A stretch of DNA of 9,481 nucleotides from an uncultured bacterium (lineage in GTDB: Bacteria > Cyanobacteriota > Vampirovibrionia > Gastranaerophilales > Gastranaerophilaceae), in assembly GCA_949286405.1 (NCBI GenBank), contig CASECH010000140.1, forward strand, positions 1 to 9,481, read 5' to 3'. Positions 1 through 6,842 of this stretch are shown here, piece after piece. A program made the position numbers and the translations under genes. Numbering within the stretch: the stretch's first letter is position 1; the number at the start of each line of letters is the position of its first letter. Under the pieces are notes generated by a model. It did no database searches, was not told the origin of the DNA, and worked only from the letters and a program-made list of their open reading frames with translations.

Positions 1-1338
1 AATAACATGCCCATTCAAAGTATAAGGATCTTGATAATATGTATAATCATCATGCATAGAAGATACAAACAATTGACCGTTTTTCAGAGCATGAGCTAAA
101 TAATCCTTGTCATCTATATCTCCTGAAGAAGTAGTCCAACCAGACTTACATAAGTTGTTATACATTGAACTATAAAAATCTGCAACCAATAAATCTTTTT
201 CAGTAACAGCATTTTCATTCTTTAATATATAAAAATAGTCAGGATCTTGAGTAACAAAAACAGAATCTTCAACTTTTTTATTAACTACATATGGCGTAGA
301 ATATCCACCTAATGATTGTGCATAGTAAGTTAGGAAACTACTCATTACATTTGATAAACTCAATCCATACAATTGTTTTGTTGGATTCATCTGATTTATA
401 GAAGTTACAACACCGTTATAATTATTTGCTTCTTGATTAACATCATTAGCACTAGTATGAGTTCCAACTAAAAGTGTTCCAGGAAGCATTTTATTTAACT
501 CATTAGTCGCATATTCAAATGCCTGACTATTTGCGGCATCATCTGCAAACAACGGTTTAAGTGAAGCTATCATTGCATTAACAATAGCTTGAACCTGCTG
601 TTCCATAGTTGTCTCATTTTCACTTGTCACAATATTAACATTGCCCGACAATATATCAGCTATAGTAAATTTTCCGCTTTCTACTTTTGACGAATCAACA
701 TACAAATCAGGAGCTGGAACTGATAAACTGTTCAAATCTATTGTAACTTTATCCGCAAATTTAGAATCTGTTGCTATTTTATTTTCTAAATCTGCAATTA
801 AGGTACCTAAAGTCATAGCACTGGCTTGAGTTTTATCAATAGGTTCTCCGCCAATACCACCTGTTGGATTATAAAACATTGAATCACTTGTCATTGAACT
901 AACTTGAGATGATGCGATATAACCTTGAACACCAAGTTGCTCAAGGAACTTTTGATACCCTTCCCAAGTAGGTTCTGTATCTCCTTTTTGAGAAATCCCT
1001 GCATTTTTAGCAGCAGTTGCCATTCTGGAGTTAAGTACTATTGCACCCTGTCTATTTGTTATAAAATAAGGATCATAACCATTTAGTGCAGACGGAGTCA
1101 TCATAATATCATATGTTAAGTCGTAAGTTTGCCCATCAGCACTTGTTGTACCAGTTGTACCATTCATATCCCAAACTAACTTAGTCTGATTCAATGCATT
1201 TTGATATTTTTGAGTAGCCTGAGTCTGAGCACGAGTAATGGAAAGCTTTTCTTGAGCTATATTCATGGATTGAAATTCACAACTTGCCTTTCTGGAAGTT
1301 ATGGCTAGAAATCTTGCTTGTGAAGCTGCGATACCCAT
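1..1338 (-). CDS. Partial hypothetical protein of the 'MGIAASQAR' type (3' end missing)
   Basis: An uninterrupted minus-strand frame runs from an ATG at 1338 to the window edge: 446 codons with no stop, so the C terminus is missing. The start is supported by AAAGGA about 10-15 nt upstream. The protein begins MGIAASQARFLAITSRKA, followed by a heptad-like helical stretch to about residue 55, then a long Ser/Thr/Asn-rich region with few charges. There is no signal peptide or membrane segment. The N-terminal pattern recalls the terminal helices of flagellar rod/hook/filament proteins, but I see no diagnostic flagellar motif. From memory, similar N termini occur in multi-copy proteins of Gastranaerophilales-type genomes; this is unverified. 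The gene lies beyond the last phage-like gene in the same orientation and is most simply a host gene next to the prophage. A phage-encoded structural protein is the alternative. Function unknown. Confidence 0.85.
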   Translation of the reverse strand, partial: MGIAASQARFLAITSRKASCEFQSMNIAQEKLSITRAQTQATQKYQNALNQTKLVWDMNGTTGTTSADGQTYDLTYDIMMTPSALNGYDPYFITNRQGAIVLNSRMATAAKNAGISQKGDTEPTWEGYQKFLEQLGVQGYIASSQVSSMTSDSMFYNPTGGIGGEPIDKTQASAMTLGTLIADLENKIATDSKFADKVTIDLNSLSVPAPDLYVDSSKVESGKFTIADILSGNVNIVTSENETTMEQQVQAIVNAMIASLKPLFADDAANSQAFEYATNELNKMLPGTLLVGTHTSANDVNQEANNYNGVVTSINQMNPTKQLYGLSLSNVMSSFLTYYAQSLGGYSTPYVVNKKVEDSVFVTQDPDYFYILKNENAVTEKDLLVADFYSSMYNNLCKSGWTTSSGDIDDKDYLAHALKNGQLFVSSMHDDYTYYQDPYTLNGHVI

Positions 1339-1453
1339 TTTTCTTAGCTTTCCTTTCGTTAAAGTCTTAGTAACATAATCCTAGTATTCTTATCATCGGA
1401 ATATAAACAGAAAATCTTTAATATTTTATTTAGCTATGTTACAATTGTTAATA
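1339..1453. other. Intergenic gap, possible prophage-host junction
   Basis: This is a 115-bp AT-rich gap between the last phage-like gene and the partial gene at 1-1338. It contains the ribosome-binding site of the latter (about 1351-1357). I see no tRNA fragment, no clear terminator and no convincing promoter; the best minus-strand pair, TTGTAA and TATTAA, has only a 15-bp spacer. If the left gene is chromosomal, an attachment site should lie here or in the flanking gene ends. The partner site is outside the window, so none can be identified. Confidence 0.3.
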
Positions 1454-1684
1454 TTATTTTAAATCAATAAGTAAATCATATATTTTATCAATTTTTTCTT
1501 TAACTTCTGAAAATTGATCTTTCAGATCTTTAAAACTATTTAGTGTTACAAATTTTTCTTCAATTTCTTCAATAATTTCTCTATGTTTTTTCTCCAGCTG
1601 TTCTGGTGTAACTACAATCCTTTGCTGAATTAGAAATACCATAACAGCAATTAAAATAGGAGAATAATGTAACAAACTTTCCAT
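1454..1684 (-). CDS. Small membrane-anchored coiled-coil protein (lysis-accessory-like)
   Basis: A 76-residue protein. Residues about 4-20 (LLHYSPILIAVMVFLIQ) form one hydrophobic helix. From about residue 27 to the end the sequence is highly charged with heptad spacing (EQLEKKHREIIEEIEEKF, then DQFSEVKEKIDKIYDLL), predicting a coiled coil. The single N-terminal anchor plus coiled coil is typical of small phage proteins of late or lysis regions (holin accessories, XhlA-like or spanin-like proteins), but no family-specific motif is visible and it has only one membrane segment. The start ATG is preceded by AAGGTG at a spacing of about 5. It begins 10 bp after the hydrolase stop and is probably co-transcribed with it as the last gene of the operon. 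The exact role is inferred from architecture and position only. Confidence 0.8.
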   Translation of the reverse strand: MESLLHYSPILIAVMVFLIQQRIVVTPEQLEKKHREIIEEIEEKFVTLNSFKDLKDQFSEVKEKIDKIYDLLIDLK

Positions 1685-1694
1685 AAAAACACCT

Positions 1695-2348
1695 TCATCT
1701 AAATAAAAAATGTCTTCTTTTATAAATATTTATAGGAATTGCATCAATACAACTCCCCATACTCTTTAAACTATGAGCACAAATAAAACCTGATTCATTA
1801 GGAATAATGAAGGTTCTACCCGGATTTTCTCTAAGTTTGGATACAATATCTTTTGGAGTCCGATAATTTACAATTAAATCATTGTAATCCTTACCCTTCA
1901 AGATTAGTTTCTTTGAGATACCGTAAGTATTAAAAGTAATCACATTTACATTATTCATTATCCCGACAAAAGTAGCTTCACTCCCACCTTCTGAATGTCC
2001 AACCAATTTTACATTATCAAATGGCTGAATATACCTCTTTTTTACAAAATGAAAAAAGTCATTTGCCTTTTTCATCTGAGAATTTATCGATCTAAAAGCC
2101 ATCTGAATATTTGCAATATGATCAAGCAGACTTTTTTTATCAGTACCTGCAAAACTTACAACAACATTATTTTTGTTTCTATATACAATAGATTTAAAAT
2201 TTGTTTTTGGATTATGTTCACATTCTAAAATTTGCCAACCAACAGGCACGTCAGTAGAAATTTTTCCAACCGACATATCATTAGTATGAATACACAACTT
2301 TTTCAAAACATCAGATTGTTCATGTAATTTTTTTAAAGCTAAATTCAT
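1695..2348 (-). CDS. Alpha/beta-hydrolase, class-3 lipase-like
   Basis: This gene encodes 217 residues from the ATG at 2348. A GTG at 2354 is in frame, but it would lie inside the Shine-Dalgarno GAGG, so the ATG is preferred. An oxyanion-type segment VVVSFAGTD lies around residues 62-70. The nucleophile elbow KLVGHSEGG has Ser119 in GxSxG. A probable catalytic Asp167 sits in NYRTPKDIVS and His192 in FICAHSLKSM. This order and spacing match lipase class 3 / DUF2974-type hydrolases, so the enzyme probably cleaves lipid or other ester bonds; the substrate is unknown. There is no signal peptide, so action outside the cytoplasm would need a holin or lysis. The gene starts 7 bp after the terL stop and is followed 10 bp later by a membrane coiled-coil gene. 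That position suggests lysis or lysogenic cargo. It is not a usual packaging gene. Confidence 0.85.
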   Translation of the reverse strand: MNLALKKLHEQSDVLKKLCIHTNDMSVGKISTDVPVGWQILECEHNPKTNFKSIVYRNKNNVVVSFAGTDKKSLLDHIANIQMAFRSINSQMKKANDFFHFVKKRYIQPFDNVKLVGHSEGGSEATFVGIMNNVNVITFNTYGISKKLILKGKDYNDLIVNYRTPKDIVSKLRENPGRTFIIPNESGFICAHSLKSMGSCIDAIPINIYKRRHFLFR

Positions 2349-2353
2349 AATCA

Positions 2354-2357
2354 CCTC
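2354..2357 (-). promoter_or_regulatory. Ribosome-binding site that sets the hydrolase start
   Basis: GAGG on the minus strand lies 5 nt before the ATG at 2348 and overlaps the terL stop codon TGA (2356-2358). It makes ATG 2348 the likely start and rules against the in-frame GTG at 2354. The overlap implies translational coupling to terL. Confidence 0.65.
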
Positions 2358-3645
2358 ATAACGTTATAGGCCAATAAAAATCAACAAGGTAGGAAGCTGC
2401 ATCAAAAGGATGTGATAAAAACTTCAACTCTTTAGTTTGCTTAATTTGATGATATGTAGGGATATCTATTTTAGAAGAACCTTCTTTGTATTTAAGATTA
2501 TAGATATTATAAAGAAGCTTCTCACACTTTTTATCTATAAAAAGGCACGCCTCACCATCTGCAGAACGGACTTTGGAATTAAATGCCATTACCCGATTTT
2601 TTATAGGAGGATTAAAAGCTTTAATTTGAATTTCAACATCATAACCAAACTGAAGCAACTTTTTCTTAATGATTACATAATTCGTATACTCACTCGTACA
2701 ACTCCTGTTATCTCCAGAAGCATCTCCATTTACTATCACTTTACCTTTATGGTTTGGATAGCGTCTGTAAAATTCTTCACAAGCTTTTGAAGTTGTAGTA
2801 TTTTCCAAAACAATTTCATCAAAATAAAAAACCTTATCCTCAGTTTTGTGAGCTAAAACCCACGACATCGGATCAACGTTAAAGTCACAACTTATATGCA
2901 AATCCATATCCGGTTGATATGTAATATTTCTAACATTTTCATCAGAAAAATCTTTTACGACCAAACCACTATTATACTCACCATTTTGAGCCAAAACAAA
3001 AATATTATAATACTGCTCATCATATAGTTTTTTCAACTCATCACAAAAACCCTCTGGTAAATAAATATTTTGAGTTGTGGGAGCAGAAATCAATCTATAA
3101 TTTGGGGCACTATTTTCAACAAAAGTTTTATATACCCACCCTCTATGCATCTCAGGATTTGTATGACCAAAAATCCTATACGTAAAATTTTTCCATATTC
3201 TTTTTGTTCTTTGCCTCATCCTACCAAGAAGCATTTTGAATGTATCATAAGGGATGTCAGACATTTCTTCTATTTCTACAAAACCTAAATTGAGTGATTT
3301 TAATTTATTAGGTTCATCGAAATGCCTGAACAAAATTTCAGACCCGTTTTTAAACGTAAGCTTTTGCAGCGAAGAAGACCACTCATAATCTACACCGTCA
3401 CGAAAACCAATATTATCAAGATGTTCAAAATAAGTCTGCAACGTTGTATCCCTAACAAGCGTGTATGTTTGTGCCCCAACAAGTCCCCGAATTCCAGGGA
3501 ACTTCAAAGCCAAAAGAATCCCCAACAACGAACCCGCAAAAGTTTTTCCTGAGCCATAACCTCCTTGATATACAGCAATATCCATGCTGTAATTGTGCGG
3601 AATTTCTAAAAATTCACGCTGTGCTTTTAATAATTTATACTCCAT
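2356..3645 (-). CDS. terL: Terminase large subunit (packaging ATPase-nuclease)
   Basis: 429 residues, a normal TerL length. The N-terminal ATPase has Walker A GGYGSGKT (28-35), Walker B-like GFVEIEEM (121-128, acidic E126/E127) and a coupling motif FGHTNP (159-164). The C-terminal RNase H-like nuclease shows CDFNVDP (253-259, Asp254), VNGDASGD (305-312, Asp309) and HPFDAASYLVDF (412-423, Asp415), the expected acidic metal-binding residues. It powers DNA translocation into the prohead through the portal and cuts the concatemer together with TerS. The start ATG is preceded by AGGG at spacing 7. The gene follows the portal across a 91-bp gap holding a stem-loop and U-tract, and its stop overlaps the hydrolase ribosome-binding site. 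Portal before terL reverses the commonest order. All key motifs are intact. Confidence 0.97.
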   Translation of the reverse strand: MEYKLLKAQREFLEIPHNYSMDIAVYQGGYGSGKTFAGSLLGILLALKFPGIRGLVGAQTYTLVRDTTLQTYFEHLDNIGFRDGVDYEWSSSLQKLTFKNGSEILFRHFDEPNKLKSLNLGFVEIEEMSDIPYDTFKMLLGRMRQRTKRIWKNFTYRIFGHTNPEMHRGWVYKTFVENSAPNYRLISAPTTQNIYLPEGFCDELKKLYDEQYYNIFVLAQNGEYNSGLVVKDFSDENVRNITYQPDMDLHISCDFNVDPMSWVLAHKTEDKVFYFDEIVLENTTTSKACEEFYRRYPNHKGKVIVNGDASGDNRSCTSEYTNYVIIKKKLLQFGYDVEIQIKAFNPPIKNRVMAFNSKVRSADGEACLFIDKKCEKLLYNIYNLKYKEGSSKIDIPTYHQIKQTKELKFLSHPFDAASYLVDFYWPITL

Positions 3646-3656
3646 ACTTTTACCCT

Positions 3657-3726
3657 AAAAAAGAAAAGCCGTCCCTAAAACAAATGGTTATACATGAGGA
3701 GTCGGAAAAGAATAACAAGGGACGGC
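3657..3726 (-). terminator. Stem-loop plus U-tract between portal and terL
   Basis: A perfect 9-bp inverted repeat (GCCGTCCCT / AGGGACGGC; arms 3718-3726 and 3668-3676) encloses a 41-nt loop. On the minus strand it is followed at once by TTTTCTTTTTT (3667-3657). A 5-bp inner pairing (GTTAT with ATAAC) could shorten the loop. The GC-rich stem and T-run are those of an intrinsic terminator or attenuator placed just after the portal stop and about 11 nt before the terL start. The large loop is unusual for a terminator, so an mRNA-processing or regulatory element is also possible. Confidence 0.5.
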
Positions 3727-3736
3727 AAAGAATAGA

Positions 3737-5419
3737 CTATTTAACCTGATCATTTCCTTCACTGTTTTGTAAAAGGAAATTATTAGCATTTTCGATACCA
3801 TACTGTTCCAATGCAAATTTAAAACATTCTAACCAATCAATACGTTCTTCCACTTCCGGAACATTTGCAAACGACTTGACAACTTCAAACAATTCTTTTA
3901 ATTTAGACTTTCTCTCAAAAGAGGCTTTTCTATCCCCATAGCGATAAATATAATTTGCATTTCTGATATCATCATTTATCTCAACAAAAACGGTAGTACC
4001 TCTATCATTTTTACCAACAAGTTCTGTACCAAGCTTAAAGTAAGCAATAATTTCGGCAGTCTTTTCAACCATTGGAACAATAATTTTACGATTGATAGAA
4101 TCCAAAATCATATTCAAACGCGCTTCTTGGCCACTTACTGAATAGTTTAATTCTGTCGCAGTTCTTTGAGCTGATTGAATATTTCCAGCCATATTCTTGA
4201 AAATACCTGTCGCACTCTCTATTGTTGACTTAAAATAATTTAAAAAATCCCAACCAACCATAGCTTTATCAAAAGTTAAAGGAACAGGCTGATTTGGCAT
4301 CAATGCTGCATCATACTCAATAATTTTACCGGGTTTAACATCTTGCTGGCCTTTAAAACACCCCTTTGGAGCTAAATACGGAGGATTCATCATCAATGCA
4401 AGTGCGTCAATTTGTTTATTCAAAATAGTAGATGCAAGACTATTCAAAATCAATGCAACCCTCAATGGAGATACCCCACGATGAGTATTTGGAGATTCAA
4501 TAATATTTGCATGTATAAAAGGATTTATTACAAAAGGATTAGGTTCAAAACGAATAATATGACGTCTTCCACCAATTACAATTAACCAATTTTTTAGAAT
4601 ATTTCCGTCAGCTAATTCTATATCTCCCCAAAATTCTAGTATTTCTACTTTATTCCCGTCAACAGCTCTTTCATCATAAGTTTCTTTATACGATTTTTTA
4701 TTAGCCACCACTCCCTTCAAATCCTTTATTTTTTCTTCATTAAGCATGTTATTTGACTTATCAGATAAAATTTCATCAATCGTAGAATAGGTCCTGTAAA
4801 TTTTTGCACAAGCATCCCAATTATCACGATTATTTTTATCAAAAACAAAATCTTCTGCCTTAATATGTTTAACTTTTGCATTGTCATACACTATCTTTTC
4901 TTCAACTACAAAATCAGAAAAATTATCCAAAGATAATATTTGTTCTTCTAATGTTTTTGCACGTCTTGTCGATTTAATCTTAGTTTCCCAACCGACAAAT
5001 AATGTAGATTCACCAGTCTCTACAATTCCGTCAATAATCTTTTCTATTTCATTTTCAATATTCATTTGTTCGAAAGTACTAACAAGCATTGCTTTTTGCT
5101 TGTTTGCATACGATTGAGTTTTTGGGTTAGTTCCACTAACATCAAACATAGCGTCAGGATGTGAATACAAATTTTCACAAATATGAGATTTCAAAGTCTG
5201 AGCCAACTCATAAATATCAGGTAATTCAATTTTATTATCCCAACCGTTTATTTTTGGAATATCTGTATTATAAATTGCATCACGAACATATTTTATATCA
5301 GTAATCTGTGCAGCTCTTTCATCTTCATATTTATCATACTTATCAACAATACTACCGACTAAATAAACCTCTTCGGTTTCATTAATCTTTTTTGTCAAAT
5401 CTTCTTTTTCTATCTTCAT
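3737..5419 (-). CDS. Portal protein (podovirus type)
   Basis: 560 residues, suited to the dodecameric portal that occupies one capsid vertex, binds TerL and passes DNA. Evidence is family-like sequence, not a catalytic motif. There is an acidic/basic N-terminal region. A segment NTHRGVSPLRVALILNSLAS (311-330) is followed by NKQIDALALMMNPPYLAPKG (334-353), characteristic of podoviral portals. GWDFLNYFKSTIESATGIFK (389-408) follows, then RTATEL (419-424), a stem/wing pattern seen in this group. It lies between a GNAT-like gene and terL. The ATG is preceded by AAAGG at spacing 7, and that site overlaps the end of the preceding gene (4-bp gap). The last residues are polar and probably flexible. 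No frameshift is seen. Confidence 0.9.
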   Translation of the reverse strand: MKIEKEDLTKKINETEEVYLVGSIVDKYDKYEDERAAQITDIKYVRDAIYNTDIPKINGWDNKIELPDIYELAQTLKSHICENLYSHPDAMFDVSGTNPKTQSYANKQKAMLVSTFEQMNIENEIEKIIDGIVETGESTLFVGWETKIKSTRRAKTLEEQILSLDNFSDFVVEEKIVYDNAKVKHIKAEDFVFDKNNRDNWDACAKIYRTYSTIDEILSDKSNNMLNEEKIKDLKGVVANKKSYKETYDERAVDGNKVEILEFWGDIELADGNILKNWLIVIGGRRHIIRFEPNPFVINPFIHANIIESPNTHRGVSPLRVALILNSLASTILNKQIDALALMMNPPYLAPKGCFKGQQDVKPGKIIEYDAALMPNQPVPLTFDKAMVGWDFLNYFKSTIESATGIFKNMAGNIQSAQRTATELNYSVSGQEARLNMILDSINRKIIVPMVEKTAEIIAYFKLGTELVGKNDRGTTVFVEINDDIRNANYIYRYGDRKASFERKSKLKELFEVVKSFANVPEVEERIDWLECFKFALEQYGIENANNFLLQNSEGNDQVK

Positions 5420-5423
5420 AAAT

Positions 5424-5948
5424 TTACCTTTCTTGGTTAAATATCGAATAGATTTCGATATCTTGCATTTGACCGTTTTTTAAAGTTTCATTTTTCAAAA
5501 AAGCTTCTTTTTGAAAACCGCAATAACGAAGAATAGCTTTTGTTCTAAAATTTTGCGGGTATATCTGAGCTTTAAGTTTATTTATCTTTAGTTTACGAAA
5601 GCAGAAGTTCAAAAACAGTTTTGCACAGTATTTTGTATAGTCACCCCAATATTCTTTTAAAAAGCAAGTAGTTATTTCTGCGGTATGAATATGATTTTTA
5701 TCGCCGATTAAATTATCAAGAAAAACAAATCCGCTAAATTTTCCATCGCACAATATTACCCAGAAAAACGGATTCAACCTATCTAATAAAGATACAAAAT
5801 ATTCATAAAAAGAATTTCCATCCAGCGCATAATCATCATCTAAGAATCTGGAATACCTAAGATATAAAAATAAAACTTCCGTAAAATATTGTGTATTTCT
5901 ATACTCGTGCAAATCCTTATTAATAATTAAATTAACAAATTCTATCAT
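5424..5948 (-). CDS. GNAT-family N-acetyltransferase-like protein
   Basis: 174 residues. The central strand pair FFWVILCDGKFSGFVFLDNL (61-80), the strand HTAEITTCFLKEYWGDYTKY (88-107), the helix that follows, and the C-terminal NFRTKAILRYCGFQKEAFLK (133-152) follow the layout of RimJ/RimL-type GNAT acetyltransferases. The last segment is the usual N-x-x-x-x-x-x-x-x-x-GF element. The acetyl-CoA loop, normally Q/RxxGxG/A, is degenerate here (KEYWGDYTKY), so substrate and even activity are uncertain. The ATG overlaps the TAA of the upstream gene (TAATG), indicating tight translational coupling, and the portal starts 4 bp downstream. GNAT-like proteins do occur in phage packaging operons, but their role there is not established. 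It could modify a host or virion protein. Confidence 0.7.
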   Translation of the reverse strand: MIEFVNLIINKDLHEYRNTQYFTEVLFLYLRYSRFLDDDYALDGNSFYEYFVSLLDRLNPFFWVILCDGKFSGFVFLDNLIGDKNHIHTAEITTCFLKEYWGDYTKYCAKLFLNFCFRKLKINKLKAQIYPQNFRTKAILRYCGFQKEAFLKNETLKNGQMQDIEIYSIFNQER

Positions 5949-6310
5949 TATTCCAAAACTTCAGCTTTTTCAAACTTTACATAGGCATCTTCTGTGACAA
6001 AAGCAGCTAGAACCCCGTTTAAAATCTGTTCTCTCACGCTATACTGAGTCCCTAACAAAGCCTCTGCCTGAACACCATTTATAAATGATTCACACTTAGA
6101 ATTTTTATTAAAAACTTTAAATACAGAAGTCTTAGAAAAAATATATTTTCTAGGAACTTTAGCAATATCTGTGTAAATCACTTTTTCTTTTTTTTGTTTA
6201 AGTTTTTCTGCCTGTTTACAAAATTCAGTTTCTATTTTCATTTTAATTAAATCTTCTAAAGAAGCACCTTCAAGAAGCATTTTTTCAACATCATTATCTT
6301 TATTTTTCAT
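5948..6310 (-). CDS. Conserved-looking protein of unknown function in the packaging operon
   Basis: 120 residues from the ATG at 6310. A longer frame opens at 6337, but that ATG overlaps terS and has no ribosome-binding site, whereas AGAGGA sits 6 nt before 6310. Residues 1-45 are charged and helical, with a Lys-rich segment (KQAEKLKQKKEK). The C-terminal part (about 53-120) looks like a compact alpha/beta domain: RKYIFSKTSVFKVFNKNSKC, then ESFINGVQAEALLG, then VREQILNGVLAAFVTEDAYV. No enzyme motif is visible and I do not recognise the family. It starts 10 bp after the terS stop and ends overlapping the GNAT start, so its expression is coupled to packaging. It could be a terminase or portal accessory factor; this is inference from position. 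Confidence 0.8.
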   Translation of the reverse strand: MKNKDNDVEKMLLEGASLEDLIKMKIETEFCKQAEKLKQKKEKVIYTDIAKVPRKYIFSKTSVFKVFNKNSKCESFINGVQAEALLGTQYSVREQILNGVLAAFVTEDAYVKFEKAEVLE

Positions 6311-6316
6311 AATTAT

Positions 6317-6322
6317 TCCTCT
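6317..6322 (-). promoter_or_regulatory. Ribosome-binding site that sets the start of the 120-residue protein
   Basis: AGAGGA on the minus strand lies 6 nt before the ATG at 6310. The earlier in-frame ATG at 6337 has no such site. It overlaps the last codons of terS, which suggests coupled translation. Confidence 0.65.
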
Positions 6323-6764
6323 AAATTTTTTCGTCATCTAAATTGGATATAGTGATAATTTTTGCTTGTTTATACTCATCATCTTCCTTTGCATTAGAAT
6401 TTGAGAAACCTAGATATTTACACAAACTTTCTAAAGCTTTTAATCCGGCAGAAGTATCTCTCAACTTTTTCTTTCCGGTAAAACTACCATCTTTATCTAA
6501 AATATCCTCCTCTTCTAAAGAAAACTCTGCAATCTGCAATAGTTTTTGTATCACATATCCTTTATGAACTCTTAATGAAGAAATTTGTTTATGCAGCTGA
6601 GATTTTATCTCATTAATAATATCCTTTTCAGCTAACAGTCGATTGGCGACATTTTTTAAATCTTTCGACTTATATCCTGCATTTTTTGCCGACAACTCAC
6701 CATCAAGAGTCTTTATATATTCCGAAACAAATTTTTTTTGTTGTTCTGTTATATTCTTCATCAT
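6321..6764 (-). CDS. terS: Terminase small subunit
   Basis: 147 residues of the Terminase_2 (XtmA-like) type. It begins ITEQQKKFVSEYIKTLDGEL, then AKNAGYKSKDLKNVANRLLA (26-45). This is the 'FV.EYLK.....AA..AGY......NRLL' signature of the small-terminase DNA-binding helix-turn-helix. The middle (about 52-85) is helical and fits oligomerisation. The acidic tail (DDEYKQ, NLDDEKI) could contact TerL. TerS recognises the phage DNA packaging site and stimulates TerL. Two ATGs lie side by side (6764 and 6761), with only a weak AGAA-type ribosome-binding site, so the first is provisional. It is the first gene of the packaging block and follows a 155-bp island holding an opposing small RNA candidate. 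No strong promoter for it is visible. A poor TTGATA-17-TAATAA pair (about 6778-6806) is the best I can find. Confidence 0.88.
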   Translation of the reverse strand: MMKNITEQQKKFVSEYIKTLDGELSAKNAGYKSKDLKNVANRLLAEKDIINEIKSQLHKQISSLRVHKGYVIQKLLQIAEFSLEEEDILDKDGSFTGKKKLRDTSAGLKALESLCKYLGFSNSNAKEDDEYKQAKIITISNLDDEKI

Positions 6765-6807
6765 TCTATATTCTTTTATTAAAAAAATTTACATTTCTTA
6801 TCAAAAT

Positions 6808-6836
6808 TTGTATTTTTTTGAAAAAAATTGTATAAT
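6808..6836 (+). promoter_or_regulatory. Sigma70-type promoter on the + strand
   Basis: TTGTAT (6808-6813), a 17-bp spacer, then a perfect TATAAT (6831-6836). Four of six positions match the -35 consensus and all match at -10, with ideal spacing. It points away from terS and toward the 3' end of the adaptor gene, opposite to every gene in the window. Predicted start of transcription is about 6843. AT-rich DNA yields chance TATAAT boxes, but the spacing plus a terminator 40 bp downstream raises confidence. Confidence 0.65.
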
Positions 6837-6842
6837 GAGCAT

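Noticed and set aside
641..829. 62-codon + strand ORF
   Set aside because: It lies fully antisense to the 446-codon partial gene, has no ribosome-binding site and shows low-complexity composition; a shadow of the real frame.
1438..1452. Near-palindrome around ACAATTGT as an attachment core or operator
   Set aside because: Only 8 bp are strictly symmetric, which is common in AT-rich DNA, and there is no second copy in the window.
2349..2354. GTG start (2354) for the hydrolase
   Set aside because: The codon lies within the Shine-Dalgarno GAGG that serves the ATG at 2348.
2437..2790. 117-codon + strand ORF
   Set aside because: It is antisense to the well-supported nuclease domain of TerL.
3465..3749. 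94-codon + strand ORF running across the terL-portal gap
   Set aside because: It is antisense to the 5' part of terL and the stem-loop, has no plausible ribosome-binding site and has a composition typical of a shadow frame (Pro/Lys/Gln-rich).
6311..6337. Upstream ATG (6337) for the 120-residue protein
   Set aside because: It would overlap terS by 17 bp and has no ribosome-binding site, unlike the ATG at 6310.
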